DNA of 35,911 nucleotides, from NCBI GenBank assembly GCA_902631295.1, contig CACOXV010000019.1:1-35911 (forward strand), read 5' to 3'. Source of the DNA: Paracoccaceae bacterium (GTDB taxonomy: Bacteria; Pseudomonadota; Alphaproteobacteria; Rhodobacterales; Rhodobacteraceae). A program made the position numbers and the translations under genes. Below, piece by piece: positions 1 to 8,078 of this stretch (positions are counted from its first letter, which is position 1; each line of letters starts with the position of its first letter). The notes beneath the pieces are model-generated. The model saw only the letters and a program-made list of their open reading frames with translations. It had not been told where the DNA came from and searched no databases.

Positions 1-194
1 AAACCAAATAGCCAATAAACCGCACTGAGAATTATTGCGCCGATTCCAACCGCACCAATTGCAATTGGATTTCCAAGCTGCCCTATAACACCGGTATCAA
101 TAGCACCTAAAATTGGTATCGAAATATTAGAGAGCACTATAGGAAATGCTATGGACATTACACGGCGGTGGCTTATTTCCTTCGACGAATACAA
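1..194 (-). CDS. MATE-family efflux transporter, N-terminal part (cut by window start)
   Basis: Reading leftwards from about 194, the minus strand encodes a typical MATE/DinF-type N-terminus: a short basic stretch (ISHRR), then FPIVLSNISIPILGAIDTG and GQLGNPIAIGAVGIGAIILS, i.e. the first membrane helix and the start of the second. MATE proteins export drugs or metabolites using a proton or sodium gradient. The start is uncertain: a TTG at 194-192 has AAGGA six bases upstream, while the first ATG (158-156) lies inside the conserved helix and would give a rather short N-terminus. The gene runs off the left edge. The matching C-terminal end is found at about 512-781 on the opposite strand, so the gene appears split by a rearrangement (see findings). 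The family call is secure from sequence; the substrate is unknown. Confidence 0.8.
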   Translation of the reverse strand, partial: MYSSKEISHRRVMSIAFPIVLSNISIPILGAIDTGVIGQLGNPIAIGAVGIGAIILSAVYWLFG

Positions 195-350
195 ATATGA
201 TCCTTGTAGCTGGCAAGTTAGTTAAACCGTAGGCGGGCTATTCACATTGATGGTTTAAAATCGAATACTAAGATGCAATAATTTTATTTTTATCGACCTT
301 GATGGATTAGTACGACAGCACTACACTCAACGCAAGACTTTGGGGGCTTT
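195..350. promoter_or_regulatory. Divergent promoter region between MATE and MerR 5' ends
   Basis: About 155 bp separate the 5' end of the leftward MATE fragment from the 5' end of the rightward MerR fragment. MerR regulators often control a divergently transcribed neighbour from such a spacer. I could not pick out a convincing MerR dyad or -35/-10 pair by eye, so only the layout supports this entry. Confidence 0.35.
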
Positions 351-530
351 ATGGGTGAAAGCAAACTTTCTTTCAAGGAAATGTGCGCAAAATTTGAGGT
401 GACACCGCGTACTTTGCGGTATTACGAATATATTGAGCTATTAAGTCCAGAAAGGATCGGCCGTTCTCGTTTTTATGGTGCACGAGAATGTGCGAGAATG
501 ACGTTAATTTTGCGTCTGAAGCCTTTTTAA
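351..530 (+). pseudogene. MerR-family transcriptional regulator, N-terminal fragment
   Basis: The ORF of 59 codons starts at ATG 351 and ends in TAA at 528-530. It holds the winged-helix DNA-binding part of a MerR regulator: residues 7-30 carry FKEMCAKFEVTPRTLRYYEY and then LLSPERIGRSRFYGARE, followed by ARMTLILRLK. In the family this is followed by the rest of the second helix, a coiled-coil dimerisation helix and an effector part, for a total of about 120 residues or more. Here the homology stops around base 515-520 and the DNA runs straight into MATE coding sequence in another frame. A protein this short would lack the dimerisation helix and is probably non-functional. The family resemblance is clear; the break is seen directly. 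Confidence 0.75.
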
Positions 531-781
531 TATTTATTGTTCTTGGTCCTATCTTTGGGGCGCTGCCTTTCCTAATGGATGGAATATTTGTTGGTGCTAC
601 AAGGTCAATTGATATGCGCAATATGATGTTTTTATCGCTAATAATTTATGTTGTGTCTGCCTATGTATTGATTGATTTGTATGGATTTTACGGTCTATGG
701 CTAGCGCTTTTGGTTTCATATGCGGCTAGGGGTATATCGCTAGTTATGAGATATCCAAAACTTGAAAAATCAATCAGTTAA
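512..781 (+). pseudogene. MATE-family efflux transporter, C-terminal fragment
   Basis: This frame encodes the last part of a MATE transporter: PIFGALPFLMDGIFVGATRS, then DMRNMMFLSLIIYVV and a final helix GLWLALLVSYAARGISL. The GIFVGATRS-DMRNMM block is characteristic of the last third of the family. MATE homology begins at about base 512, immediately after the MerR fragment. An ATG at 488 in this frame is probably accidental. The stop lies over the 3' end of the convergent arsC. With only about 90 residues, two to three helices, it cannot be a working transporter. It and the N-terminal fragment at 1-194 look like two pieces of one gene now in opposite orientations. Confidence 0.75.
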
Positions 782-1124
782 ACAATTCTAAAACACGCTC
801 AGGGGGACGCCCGATGATCGCTCTTTCACGAGATATGACTAGAGGCCGCTCAATCAGAATTGGATTTTGCAACATTGCCTGAATAAGTACTTCATCTTTA
901 CTGCAGCGGCTCAATCTTAAGGTGCGAAATATTTTTTCATTTGTACGGACCAATTCTATCGTCGGTATCGACAATTTTTTGACTATCGAAATCAAATCTT
1001 CATGATTAATAATTTCATTTAGGTAGTAAAATACCTTTACATCAATTGACCTATCGTTAAGTAACTTTAGAGCAGTCCTTGATTTTGCACATCTTGGGTT
1101 ATGCCAGATAGTATTCAAAGCCAT
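774..1124 (-). CDS. arsC: ArsC-family arsenate reductase (glutaredoxin type)
   Basis: The 116-residue protein is the usual length for the ArsC/Spx thioredoxin-fold family. It reduces arsenate to arsenite with glutathione and glutaredoxin. The N-terminal motif HNPRCAKSR places the nucleophilic cysteine at position 12, and arginines at 60, 93 (ERPL) and 106 (GRPPE) fall where the oxyanion-binding arginines of plasmid R773 ArsC are known to be. All key residues are therefore present. It is the last gene of a minus-strand set and its start overlaps the end of pyrD by 10 bp, so it is probably co-translated. There is no arsenite pump or arsenic-responsive ArsR next to it, so a housekeeping or general redox role is possible. 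Its 3' end overlaps the convergent MATE fragment by a few bases. Confidence 0.88.
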   Translation of the reverse strand: MALNTIWHNPRCAKSRTALKLLNDRSIDVKVFYYLNEIINHEDLISIVKKLSIPTIELVRTNEKIFRTLRLSRCSKDEVLIQAMLQNPILIERPLVISRERAIIGRPPERVLELFN

Positions 1125-2173
1125 TTATCTACACCAGTTCCGACTGCATCTTCCACATTGTTAAAACCATTTTCTCTCAAAGAAATATCTAATTCTTTTA
1201 AAATTTTGTTAGTAACAGAAAATCCCGAATAAATTAAGGCAGAGTATATTTGTACTAGTGACGCTCCTGCCTGAATCTTTTGAAATAATTGTTCACCCGT
1301 AAATACGCCCCCGACACCAATTAATGGTATTTTACCTTCTGTAATAGAATAAAGCTGCGCAAGCACACGCGTTGACATTTCAAATATTGGCGCACCCGAA
1401 AGACCGCCTTTTTCATGCTGATAATTACTTTTTAGATTATTGCGGCTGATTGTCGTATTCGCTGCAATAATTCCATCAATTCTCGTATCTATTGCTACCA
1501 AAGCAATGTTTTTTAATTCCTCCTGTTCAAGGTCTGGTGCGATTTTTAAAAAGACTGGTACTTTGGTTTTTAAACTATCTTGAGCAGCGATAACTCCATT
1601 TAACAATTTACGTAATTCTTTATCTGACTGGAGTTCCCGTAAATTCTCGGTATTTGGCGACGAAACATTAACAGTGGCAAAATCTATAAACTCGCTACAT
1701 GCTTTAAACACAGTCGCAAAATCAATGATGCGATCAGCACTATTTTTATTAGCGCCCAGGTTTAGGCCAACTATTCCGTTTGAGGGCCGCTTAGACAGTC
1801 TTTTGGAGACCTCGTGCATACCATCATTGTTAAATCCAAATCGATTTATAATGGCGTTATCTTCTTTAAGCCTGAATAGGCGTGGTTTAGGATTTCCGGT
1901 TTGAGCCAGTGGAGTAACGGCGCCTACTTCTATAAAGCCAAAACCAAACTCAAGTAACGGTTTAATAGCTTCAGCATTTTTATCGAAACCTGCAGCTAAA
2001 CCCAGTGGATTTTTGAATTTTAACCCCGCGATACTAAGCTCTAGACTTTTTGCCTGAAAACCTTGAGTTTTGGGTATTAAGCCAAATTTGAGAGCTCTCA
2101 TAGCTAAGTTGTGAGCTTTTTCGGGATCAAGGTTTGATAGTAATCGAAGGGCAACTTTTTCAGATAAGTTCAT
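1115..2173 (-). CDS. pyrD: Dihydroorotate dehydrogenase (quinone), class 2
   Basis: This 352-residue enzyme oxidises dihydroorotate to orotate in pyrimidine synthesis and passes electrons to membrane quinone through FMN. The N-terminal amphipathic extension (LRLLSNLDPEKAHNLAMRAL) marks the membrane-associated class 2 enzymes. GLAAGFDKNAEA (Lys about 65) and NVSSPNTENLR (catalytic Ser about 172, the class 2 base rather than Cys) are visible, followed by phosphate-binding glycines in IGVGGVFTGEQ. Length is normal. It overlaps the DUF952 gene upstream (14 bp) and arsC downstream (10 bp), so the three probably form one operon, an arrangement I know from Rhodobacterales. Confidence 0.95.
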   Translation of the reverse strand: MNLSEKVALRLLSNLDPEKAHNLAMRALKFGLIPKTQGFQAKSLELSIAGLKFKNPLGLAAGFDKNAEAIKPLLEFGFGFIEVGAVTPLAQTGNPKPRLFRLKEDNAIINRFGFNNDGMHEVSKRLSKRPSNGIVGLNLGANKNSADRIIDFATVFKACSEFIDFATVNVSSPNTENLRELQSDKELRKLLNGVIAAQDSLKTKVPVFLKIAPDLEQEELKNIALVAIDTRIDGIIAANTTISRNNLKSNYQHEKGGLSGAPIFEMSTRVLAQLYSITEGKIPLIGVGGVFTGEQLFQKIQAGASLVQIYSALIYSGFSVTNKILKELDISLRENGFNNVEDAVGTGVDKWL

Positions 2174-2507
2174 TTATATCCTCTGGTAATGGATTATCTC
2201 CATTTTTCCGTTTTACAGGACGATACCATTCTATGTCCCTTATGAGCAGTTCTCTGTATAAATGTGGAAAGTCTTGCCCCCCACGAGAGGGTTCCCATTT
2301 TAGATCTGTTGACAATTTATCTGTTTCACAGGCAGCTAAAACAACGTCCTTATAACCCGAAAAATGCTTAGCTATCGTTTCCTTGACCTGGGTTGCCGTT
2401 GAAAAATGTATATAGCCGTCGGCGATATCAACGGGGGCTCCCTTTGTACGCCCATCATCTGTAAAATCTTTCCATTGATCTGGTAAGAAAATTTTATATA
2501 TCAGCAT
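2160..2507 (-). CDS. DUF952 family protein
   Basis: A 115-residue protein of the DUF952 family, recognised from the pattern of an N-terminal IYKI strand, DIADGYIHFSTATQVKETIAKHF in the first half and a conserved ELLIRDIEWYRP towards the end. The family has a small ADP-ribosyltransferase-like fold but no settled function that I know of. It is the first gene of the minus-strand set with pyrD and arsC; its 3' end overlaps the pyrD start by 14 bp, indicating translational coupling. The promoter should lie in the 162-bp gap to the divergent NAD kinase. Family call good, function unknown. Confidence 0.8.
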   Translation of the reverse strand: MLIYKIFLPDQWKDFTDDGRTKGAPVDIADGYIHFSTATQVKETIAKHFSGYKDVVLAACETDKLSTDLKWEPSRGGQDFPHLYRELLIRDIEWYRPVKRKNGDNPLPEDINELI

Positions 2508-2669
2508 AAATACTGTGATGCCTAAATATAATTATTTGGTCAAGGCTCATGAATGGGAACGAGCAAAAAGTTAGGCTATCTCTTGTTTAACTTGTGTTTT
2601 TACCTCGTTTATGCTGAATCTTACTAATCGAAATAGTAGACCGTAATCAAATCGATTAAGGACATCAAT

Positions 2670-3431
2670 ATGTCAGCGAAAATTGCATTTTTAGCTTCCG
2701 ATATGGAGAGTGCGCAGAATGCATTGCATGAACTGACAGAATTATATGGGCAATGTGATTTCAAAACTGCGGATTACATCGTGGCGCTGGGTGGTGATGG
2801 GTTCATGTTGCAAACTTTACATCTTTGTCAAAATTTTCGGACCCCAGTATATGGAATGAATCGTGGAACCATTGGTTTTATGATGAATGCGTATGAAACA
2901 GAGGCCTTGCCATCGCGGCTTGCTAATGCAGAGGAGCAAATAATTAATCCTTTGACAATGAAAGCTACACTTGTTGATGGCAAAATTGAAACAGCGCTAG
3001 CGATAAACGAAGTTTCTCTTTTACGGGCTGGCCCGCAAGCTGCAAAGCTACAAATATGGGTTGATGATCGACAGCGTATGGACGAGTTAGTGTGTGACGG
3101 TGTTTTAGTTGCCACTCCAGCAGGATCAACCGCCTACAATTATTCAGCTCATGGACCCATACTCCCCATAGGTGCTGATGTGCTCGCGATGACCGCTTTA
3201 AACGCATACCGGCCGCGCCGATGGCGTGGAGCCTTGTTGCCAAAAACTGCTGTTGTTCGGATAGATGTAATTGAAAATGATAAAAGACCAGTGATGGCGG
3301 ATGCAGACAGTATATCTTTTAAAAATGTAAAAAAAGTTGAAATAAGCTCGGATACCACTGTCCAGCACCGAATTCTTTTTAACCAAGGCCATGGACTTGA
3401 TGAAAGGTTAATTCAAGAACAATTTGTTTAA
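2670..3431 (+). CDS. nadK: NAD kinase
   Basis: A 253-residue NAD kinase (PpnK family), which phosphorylates NAD to NADP in the cytosol; the length matches alphaproteobacterial members. The nucleotide-binding GGDG motif is at 41-44 (IVALGGDGFMLQTLH), followed by NRGTIGFMMN, the NE motif (AINEVSLLRAG) and the substrate-binding DGVLVATPAGSTAYNYSAHGP. The start at ATG 2670 has AAGGA seven bases upstream. It is transcribed alone, divergent from the DUF952-pyrD set and convergent with the amidase; the two stop codons overlap by a couple of bases, leaving no room for a conventional terminator between them. Confidence 0.95.
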   Translation: MSAKIAFLASDMESAQNALHELTELYGQCDFKTADYIVALGGDGFMLQTLHLCQNFRTPVYGMNRGTIGFMMNAYETEALPSRLANAEEQIINPLTMKATLVDGKIETALAINEVSLLRAGPQAAKLQIWVDDRQRMDELVCDGVLVATPAGSTAYNYSAHGPILPIGADVLAMTALNAYRPRRWRGALLPKTAVVRIDVIENDKRPVMADADSISFKNVKKVEISSDTTVQHRILFNQGHGLDERLIQEQFV

Positions 3432-4870
3432 TTCAGCCAACCTAGCTGCTTCCATAGTTTTTCGTAAAAAGTACCACAGTGTTCCTCAATGGCTATTAAT
3501 GCCGCCACGACCATATCTTCGCGCCACCTTTGCCCAATGATCTGAATTCCAATTGGAACAGCGCCCATGGTTTCATTTGCAATATGTGTTGGTACAAGCC
3601 CAGCTGGATGCCCAATAAAATTCATAGAATATGACCATAGCGCGGCGCCTAGTACTTCAGTTACGCCTGCTTTACCCTCAGCATCTCGATCTGGATAGAA
3701 GAAACTGGTGGGCATAAGATTTGAAATAACTAGAGGATATTCATCCATAAAAAGTGCCCACTCTCGAGCATAATAAGTTCTTGCAGCCATTGCTCTCAAA
3801 AGTTCTTTCCCATCGTAAGGTTTAAACTGACGGAAATATTCATCAAAAATCATTTGTATCTTTTCTGAACCATTCTTTTTTATATCTTCCCCCAAGAGAG
3901 CTTGCACTTCTCCTAACAGTGCACTGTAACCTGTTTTTGCAGTTTCCTCTAAGAGTGGCGGAGTTACTTCTTTCACATCGAACCCAACATTGCTCAAAGC
4001 ATCAGCGGCAATTCTCAAACCCTTTGTAACTTCTGGATTAGTTTTGAAGCCTGGTGTTTCAAAGCAGAGAGCTACCTTTCGAGAGTTTTTTGATAATTGA
4101 GAAGTATCCCACGGCATAGGAACATGAAATGGGTCCCTAAGGTCGGCTTGTATTATTTCTGGCATGGCTAACTGAAGATCACTTGCACTTCTTGTAATTA
4201 ATCCTTGCACTGACATTGATTGAGCAAGAATACCACGCTCACTAGTTTGACTTGAGTTCCAGGCAGGAACTCTTCCTAAGCCCGGTTTAAGTGTTACCGC
4301 ACCAGTTGCTAAAGATGGAAAGCGAAGTGAACCTCCGATGTCATTACCATGAGCCAATGCACACATTCCAGCCATTACCGCAGAACTAGCACCGCCTGAA
4401 GAACCGCCTGGAGACAAGTGCTTGCCCCACGGATTATTTGTTCGTCCATGTAAGGGATTTTCTGTATCAGCTCTGAAAGAAAACTCAGGAGTATTGGTTC
4501 TGCCAACAAATATTGCTCCGGCGTTCGTAAGATGATCAACGATTGGGGCATTACTATCAGCTATTAAATTTTTGAGTGCGGTTACACCGTTGCTTGTTGC
4601 GTATCCTTTCTGATCAACATTTATTTTAATTGTGACCGGAACACCAAATAGTCTACCCTTCGGTTCTCCTGCTAGTGTCGCGCGGTCAAGGGTCTCAGCA
4701 CGTTTGGTCGCTTTGTCGGACATATCATCGACGATGGCATTAAGTTCAGGATTTACTTTTTTTATATGTTCAAGATATGCTGATGTTACTTCCGTTGCAC
4801 TTAACTCGTTATTTATTGTTTTTTTTACAAGCTCAGTAGCAGAAAGAGCCCAAATAGGTTTTTCCGACAT
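3428..4870 (-). CDS. Amidase (amidase-signature family)
   Basis: This 480-residue enzyme of the amidase-signature family hydrolyses a carboxamide by a Ser-cisSer-Lys triad. Lys 82 (VTIKINVD), the glycine/serine loop SPGGSSGGASS (cis-Ser about 157-158) and nucleophile Ser 181 (DIGGSLRFP) are all present, so it should be active. The physiological substrate cannot be read from sequence; related proteins act on aliphatic or aryl amides. It is not GatA, since no gatB or gatC is nearby and the C-terminal half looks like that of stand-alone amidases. It follows prpE on the same strand after about 80 bp and might be co-transcribed. No strong Shine-Dalgarno is seen before ATG 4870. Confidence 0.88.
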   Translation of the reverse strand: MSEKPIWALSATELVKKTINNELSATEVTSAYLEHIKKVNPELNAIVDDMSDKATKRAETLDRATLAGEPKGRLFGVPVTIKINVDQKGYATSNGVTALKNLIADSNAPIVDHLTNAGAIFVGRTNTPEFSFRADTENPLHGRTNNPWGKHLSPGGSSGGASSAVMAGMCALAHGNDIGGSLRFPSLATGAVTLKPGLGRVPAWNSSQTSERGILAQSMSVQGLITRSASDLQLAMPEIIQADLRDPFHVPMPWDTSQLSKNSRKVALCFETPGFKTNPEVTKGLRIAADALSNVGFDVKEVTPPLLEETAKTGYSALLGEVQALLGEDIKKNGSEKIQMIFDEYFRQFKPYDGKELLRAMAARTYYAREWALFMDEYPLVISNLMPTSFFYPDRDAEGKAGVTEVLGAALWSYSMNFIGHPAGLVPTHIANETMGAVPIGIQIIGQRWREDMVVAALIAIEEHCGTFYEKLWKQLGWLN

Positions 4871-4950
4871 GTTTCACACCATAGTTCAGGTAAAGCGTAA
4901 ATAATACCGATTGAAGATGAATTACATTTTATCTTAACGTTTATCTTTAG

Positions 4951-6843
4951 TCACTCTTTCGCATAACCAATCGACCTAAAGGCTTGCTTTATTTCATCAA
5001 GAATTGCCGGGTCATCGATAGTAGCAGGCATTTTGTAGTCCTGATTATCGGCAATTTTAACCATAATTCCCCGTAAAATTTTTCCAGATCTTGTTTTTGG
5101 CAGGCGGTCCACAACCACAGCTTTCTTGAAAGCGGCCACTGGGCCTATTTGATCTCTTACCAACTTTACGCATTCATCAACTATTTGGTGGATATCTCTA
5201 TCTACATTTGCAGATAAACATAAAAAACCTATAGGCAATTGCCCCTTTAAGTTATCTGATACACCGACAACAGCACACTCTGCAACATCAGGATGGTTAG
5301 CTAGGGCCTCTTCAATTGCTCCAGTCGACAAACGGTGTCCGGCAACATTGATTACATCGTCTGTGCGTGCCATAATATAGAGGTATCCATCGGAATCGAT
5401 CATTCCTGCATCGCCAGTTTCATAATAACCTGGAAATTTATCTAAGTATGAGGACTTGAACCTATCTGGTGCATTCCACAAAGTTGGTAGAGTGCCTGGT
5501 GGCAACGGTAACTTAATCGCGAGTGCTCCTAACTCATTACTTGATAGTTCGTTGCCATCCTCGTCCAACACTTTAACCTCGTAACCTGGAATAGGTACAG
5601 TGGGACTTCCTACTTTTATTGGAAGTTTATCAATGCCAAGTGGATTACCCGCGATTACAAATCCGGTTTCTGTTTGCCACCAATGATCAATAATGGGTAT
5701 ACCTAACAAGTTTTGGGCCCAGTTAATTGTGTCTGGATCAGCACGCTCTCCCGCTAGAAACATCGCTTTTAAGCAGCTCAAATTGAATTTTTTGGTAAAT
5801 TCTCCTCCAGGGTCTAATCTCTTAATTGCTCGAAAAGCGGTTGGCGCCGTAAATAGTACACTCACGTCGTGCTCGCTTATGATACGCCAGAAGGTTCCGG
5901 CGTCTGGTGTTCCTACGGGTTTGCCTTCAAATACTACAGTAGTGTTTCCATGGATCAATGGTGCATAGCAGATGTAGCTATGTCCAACTATCCAACCTAT
6001 ATCTGAAGCCGCCCAGAAAACTTCTCCTGGGTTTACATTATAAAAATGTTTCATTGTCCAATTTAAAGCTACAAGGTGTCCTGCGGTAGGCCGTAACACA
6101 CCCTTTGGTGCGCCTGTTGTTCCAGAAGTATATAATAAATATGCAGGATGATTGCCTTCGACTGGTACACACTCTGCTTGTTCAGCAGTTTTTTGAAATT
6201 CCACCCAGTCGTAGTCTCGCCCGTCAATCAGGTCAGCCGTACACTGCGTTCTTTGTAAAATAACTACTGTTTGGGGTTCATGATCTGCCAATTTTATTGC
6301 AGCATCAATTAATGGTTTATATTCAACAATTCGATTTGGTTCGATACCACATGAGGCTGCTAAAATAGCTTTAGGTTTAGCATCATTTATTCTAACTGCT
6401 AACTCATTTGAAGCAAAACCCCCAAATACAACTGAATGAATCGCACCAATTCGAGCGCATGCCAGCATAGAGATCAAGCCTTCGGGTACCATTGGCATAT
6501 ATATTATAACACGGTCACCTTTTGAGATACCTTTTGCTAACAAAGCACCTGCCAAAGTTGCAACCTTTTCGTGCAATTCAGAATATGTAATAGAATATTT
6601 TGTATCAGTAACAGGACTATCGTATATGATGGCTTTCTGATTGGCTCTTCCATTTAGAACGTGTCTGTCAATAGCGTTATAACAAGTATTTACCTCACTA
6701 TCACAGAACCATTCGTAAAAAGGCGCCTTGTCTGAGAACAGTGCTTTTGAAGGTTTCTTTACCCAATCAATCGCATCTGCAGCAGTCATCCAAAACGATT
6801 CTGGATCGTTTTTCCAACCATTATATATTTCTTTATAGCCCAT
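4951..6843 (-). CDS. prpE: Propionyl-CoA synthetase (propionate-CoA ligase)
   Basis: A 630-residue ANL-family acyl-CoA synthetase of the PrpE subgroup. It activates propionate (and less well acetate) to the CoA ester through an acyl-adenylate. The phosphate loop YTSGTTGAPKGVLRPTAGH (about 238-256), the PrpE-like stretch FWAASDIGWIVGHSYICYAPL, and the C-terminal TRSGKILRG with the adenylation lysine near 588 are all present. Start chosen at ATG 6843 (MGYKEIYNGW): a GAAAGGGAG Shine-Dalgarno lies just upstream. An in-frame TTG five codons earlier has no such signal. No methylcitrate or methylmalonyl-CoA genes are adjacent, so propionate must be handled elsewhere. Acetyl-CoA synthetase is the main alternative, but the sequence reads closer to PrpE. 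Confidence 0.88.
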   Translation of the reverse strand: MGYKEIYNGWKNDPESFWMTAADAIDWVKKPSKALFSDKAPFYEWFCDSEVNTCYNAIDRHVLNGRANQKAIIYDSPVTDTKYSITYSELHEKVATLAGALLAKGISKGDRVIIYMPMVPEGLISMLACARIGAIHSVVFGGFASNELAVRINDAKPKAILAASCGIEPNRIVEYKPLIDAAIKLADHEPQTVVILQRTQCTADLIDGRDYDWVEFQKTAEQAECVPVEGNHPAYLLYTSGTTGAPKGVLRPTAGHLVALNWTMKHFYNVNPGEVFWAASDIGWIVGHSYICYAPLIHGNTTVVFEGKPVGTPDAGTFWRIISEHDVSVLFTAPTAFRAIKRLDPGGEFTKKFNLSCLKAMFLAGERADPDTINWAQNLLGIPIIDHWWQTETGFVIAGNPLGIDKLPIKVGSPTVPIPGYEVKVLDEDGNELSSNELGALAIKLPLPPGTLPTLWNAPDRFKSSYLDKFPGYYETGDAGMIDSDGYLYIMARTDDVINVAGHRLSTGAIEEALANHPDVAECAVVGVSDNLKGQLPIGFLCLSANVDRDIHQIVDECVKLVRDQIGPVAAFKKAVVVDRLPKTRSGKILRGIMVKIADNQDYKMPATIDDPAILDEIKQAFRSIGYAKE

Positions 6844-6971
6844 GAAGCTCCCTTTCAATGGAACCTAACTTTTCTGAATAATGCTTAAAATTTTGATCAT
6901 GGCAAGATGCGCAGTAAAGATTTTGAATTACTTGTTGTATATCATTAGATTATAGATATTAAGGTATTCAG

Positions 6972-6990
6972 TGTCTTTCTATTAAAGACA
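6972..6990. repeat. Small perfect inverted repeat in the prpE / DUF3572 divergent spacer
   Basis: TGTCTTT, a 5-base gap (CTATT), then AAAGACA: a perfect 7-bp inverted repeat about 130 bp upstream of the prpE start and 28 bp before the DUF3572 start. It is not followed by a T-run. It might be an operator for either divergent gene, but nothing links it to a regulator. Confidence 0.3.
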
Positions 6991-7017
6991 GTTGGAAGCA
7001 TCATTTAAAAGTAAATT

Positions 7018-7296
7018 ATGACCTCGCAAGAAGCAGAAATTTATGCACTTAAAGTCACAAATTGGCTTATTTCAAATCAAGATCTCCTTGACGTTTTTAT
7101 GAGTTCAACTGGCGTATCTGAAGCGACTATTAAAAGTGATTTTCATGAAGGAGTATTTTTGGCAGCTATCTTAGATTTTTTGTTACTTGATGATAACTGG
7201 GTTATTGCCGCTTGCCATGCCATGCAGCTAGAGCCTGACACAATGCACACTGCTAGACTACTGTTGCCAGGTGGTGAAAGGGTAAATTGGACGTGA
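7018..7296 (+). CDS. DUF3572 family protein
   Basis: A 92-residue, mostly helical protein recognised as DUF3572, a small alphaproteobacterial family, by its opening helix ([25 protein letters not shown]), the [23 protein letters not shown] core and the [11 protein letters not shown] ending. No function is known to me. Its 3' end overlaps the translation start region of the HAD phosphatase gene, so the two are probably translated together. It starts about 175 bp from the divergent prpE. Confidence 0.8.
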   Translation: MTSQEAEIYALKVTNWLISNQDLLDVFMSSTGVSEATIKSDFHEGVFLAAILDFLLLDDNWVIAACHAMQLEPDTMHTARLLLPGGERVNWT

Positions 7297-7988
7297 TCGG
7301 TATGGATGTTGATGGTATTTTATTCGACAAAGATGGAACTCTTTTTGATTTTCATAGGACATGGAGTTCGTGGACATCTGATGCAATTGATTATCTTTGC
7401 CGAAACAATTTATCAAAAAAAGAATTAATTGCAGAAGCACTTGGATACGATCCGAAGAATCAGACTTTTTTAAAATCAAGTCTGCTAATTGCAGGTACTG
7501 CTGAACAGGCTGCAGATAATATTGTGCCTTTTCTCGATAATATCAGTAAATATGAAATCGAGGAATATTTATTGAGTTCAGCTAAAAGAGTTAAACTGAT
7601 TGAGGTTATTCCACTTGAGCGGTTTCTAAAGAATTTATATTCTAAAGGTTTAAAAATTGGTCTTGTGACAAATGATTTCGAGGCTGTTGCACATGCACAT
7701 TTGAAAGCATCGGGGATTCACAAATATTTTGATTTTATTGTTGGATTTGACAGCGGTTTTGGAATTAAGCCGGACCCCAAGCCGCTTATGGCATTTGCAG
7801 AGCAGTTTTCGATCTTACCGCACCGAGTCGCAATGGTTGGAGACAGTACTCATGATATGTTTGCTGCAGAAAAAGCGGGAATGTATAAAATCGGCGTACT
7901 TACCGGCTTAGCTTCATATTCTGACCTCGCTCCATATTCTGATGTGGTCTTTGATAACATAAGTAAAATCGAGGGGCTCCTAAACTAA
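7287..7988 (+). CDS. HAD-family hydrolase, phosphoglycolate-phosphatase-like
   Basis: A haloacid dehalogenase superfamily phosphatase of 233 residues. The four motifs are seen: [11 protein letters not shown] with the two catalytic aspartates; II, LVTNDF; III, the lysine in [21 protein letters not shown] helical cap of the Gph type lies between motifs I and II. The substrate is probably a small sugar phosphate or phosphoglycolate, but the sequence does not decide this. The start is ambiguous: TTG 7287 has GAAAGGG five bases upstream and overlaps the DUF3572 stop; GTG 7293 and ATG 7302 are alternatives that leave a minimal N-terminus. The overlap with DUF3572 suggests a two-gene operon. Confidence 0.85.
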   Translation: MDVIGMDVDGILFDKDGTLFDFHRTWSSWTSDAIDYLCRNNLSKKELIAEALGYDPKNQTFLKSSLLIAGTAEQAADNIVPFLDNISKYEIEEYLLSSAKRVKLIEVIPLERFLKNLYSKGLKIGLVTNDFEAVAHAHLKASGIHKYFDFIVGFDSGFGIKPDPKPLMAFAEQFSILPHRVAMVGDSTHDMFAAEKAGMYKIGVLTGLASYSDLAPYSDVVFDNISKIEGLLN

Positions 7989-8078
7989 TTATTGTTAATA
8001 CGACCTAGATTGTCGCAAAAGAACAGGACACGTTGGGTTTAACTCTATGATTTAGAGACAAAACTTTAGAGCAAGCGT

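Noticed and set aside
488-781. A complete 97-residue membrane protein starting at ATG 488
   Set aside because: The first eight or so codons are MerR gene sequence in the wrong frame, and the rest is plainly the tail of a MATE protein. It is a fragment and not an independent small gene.
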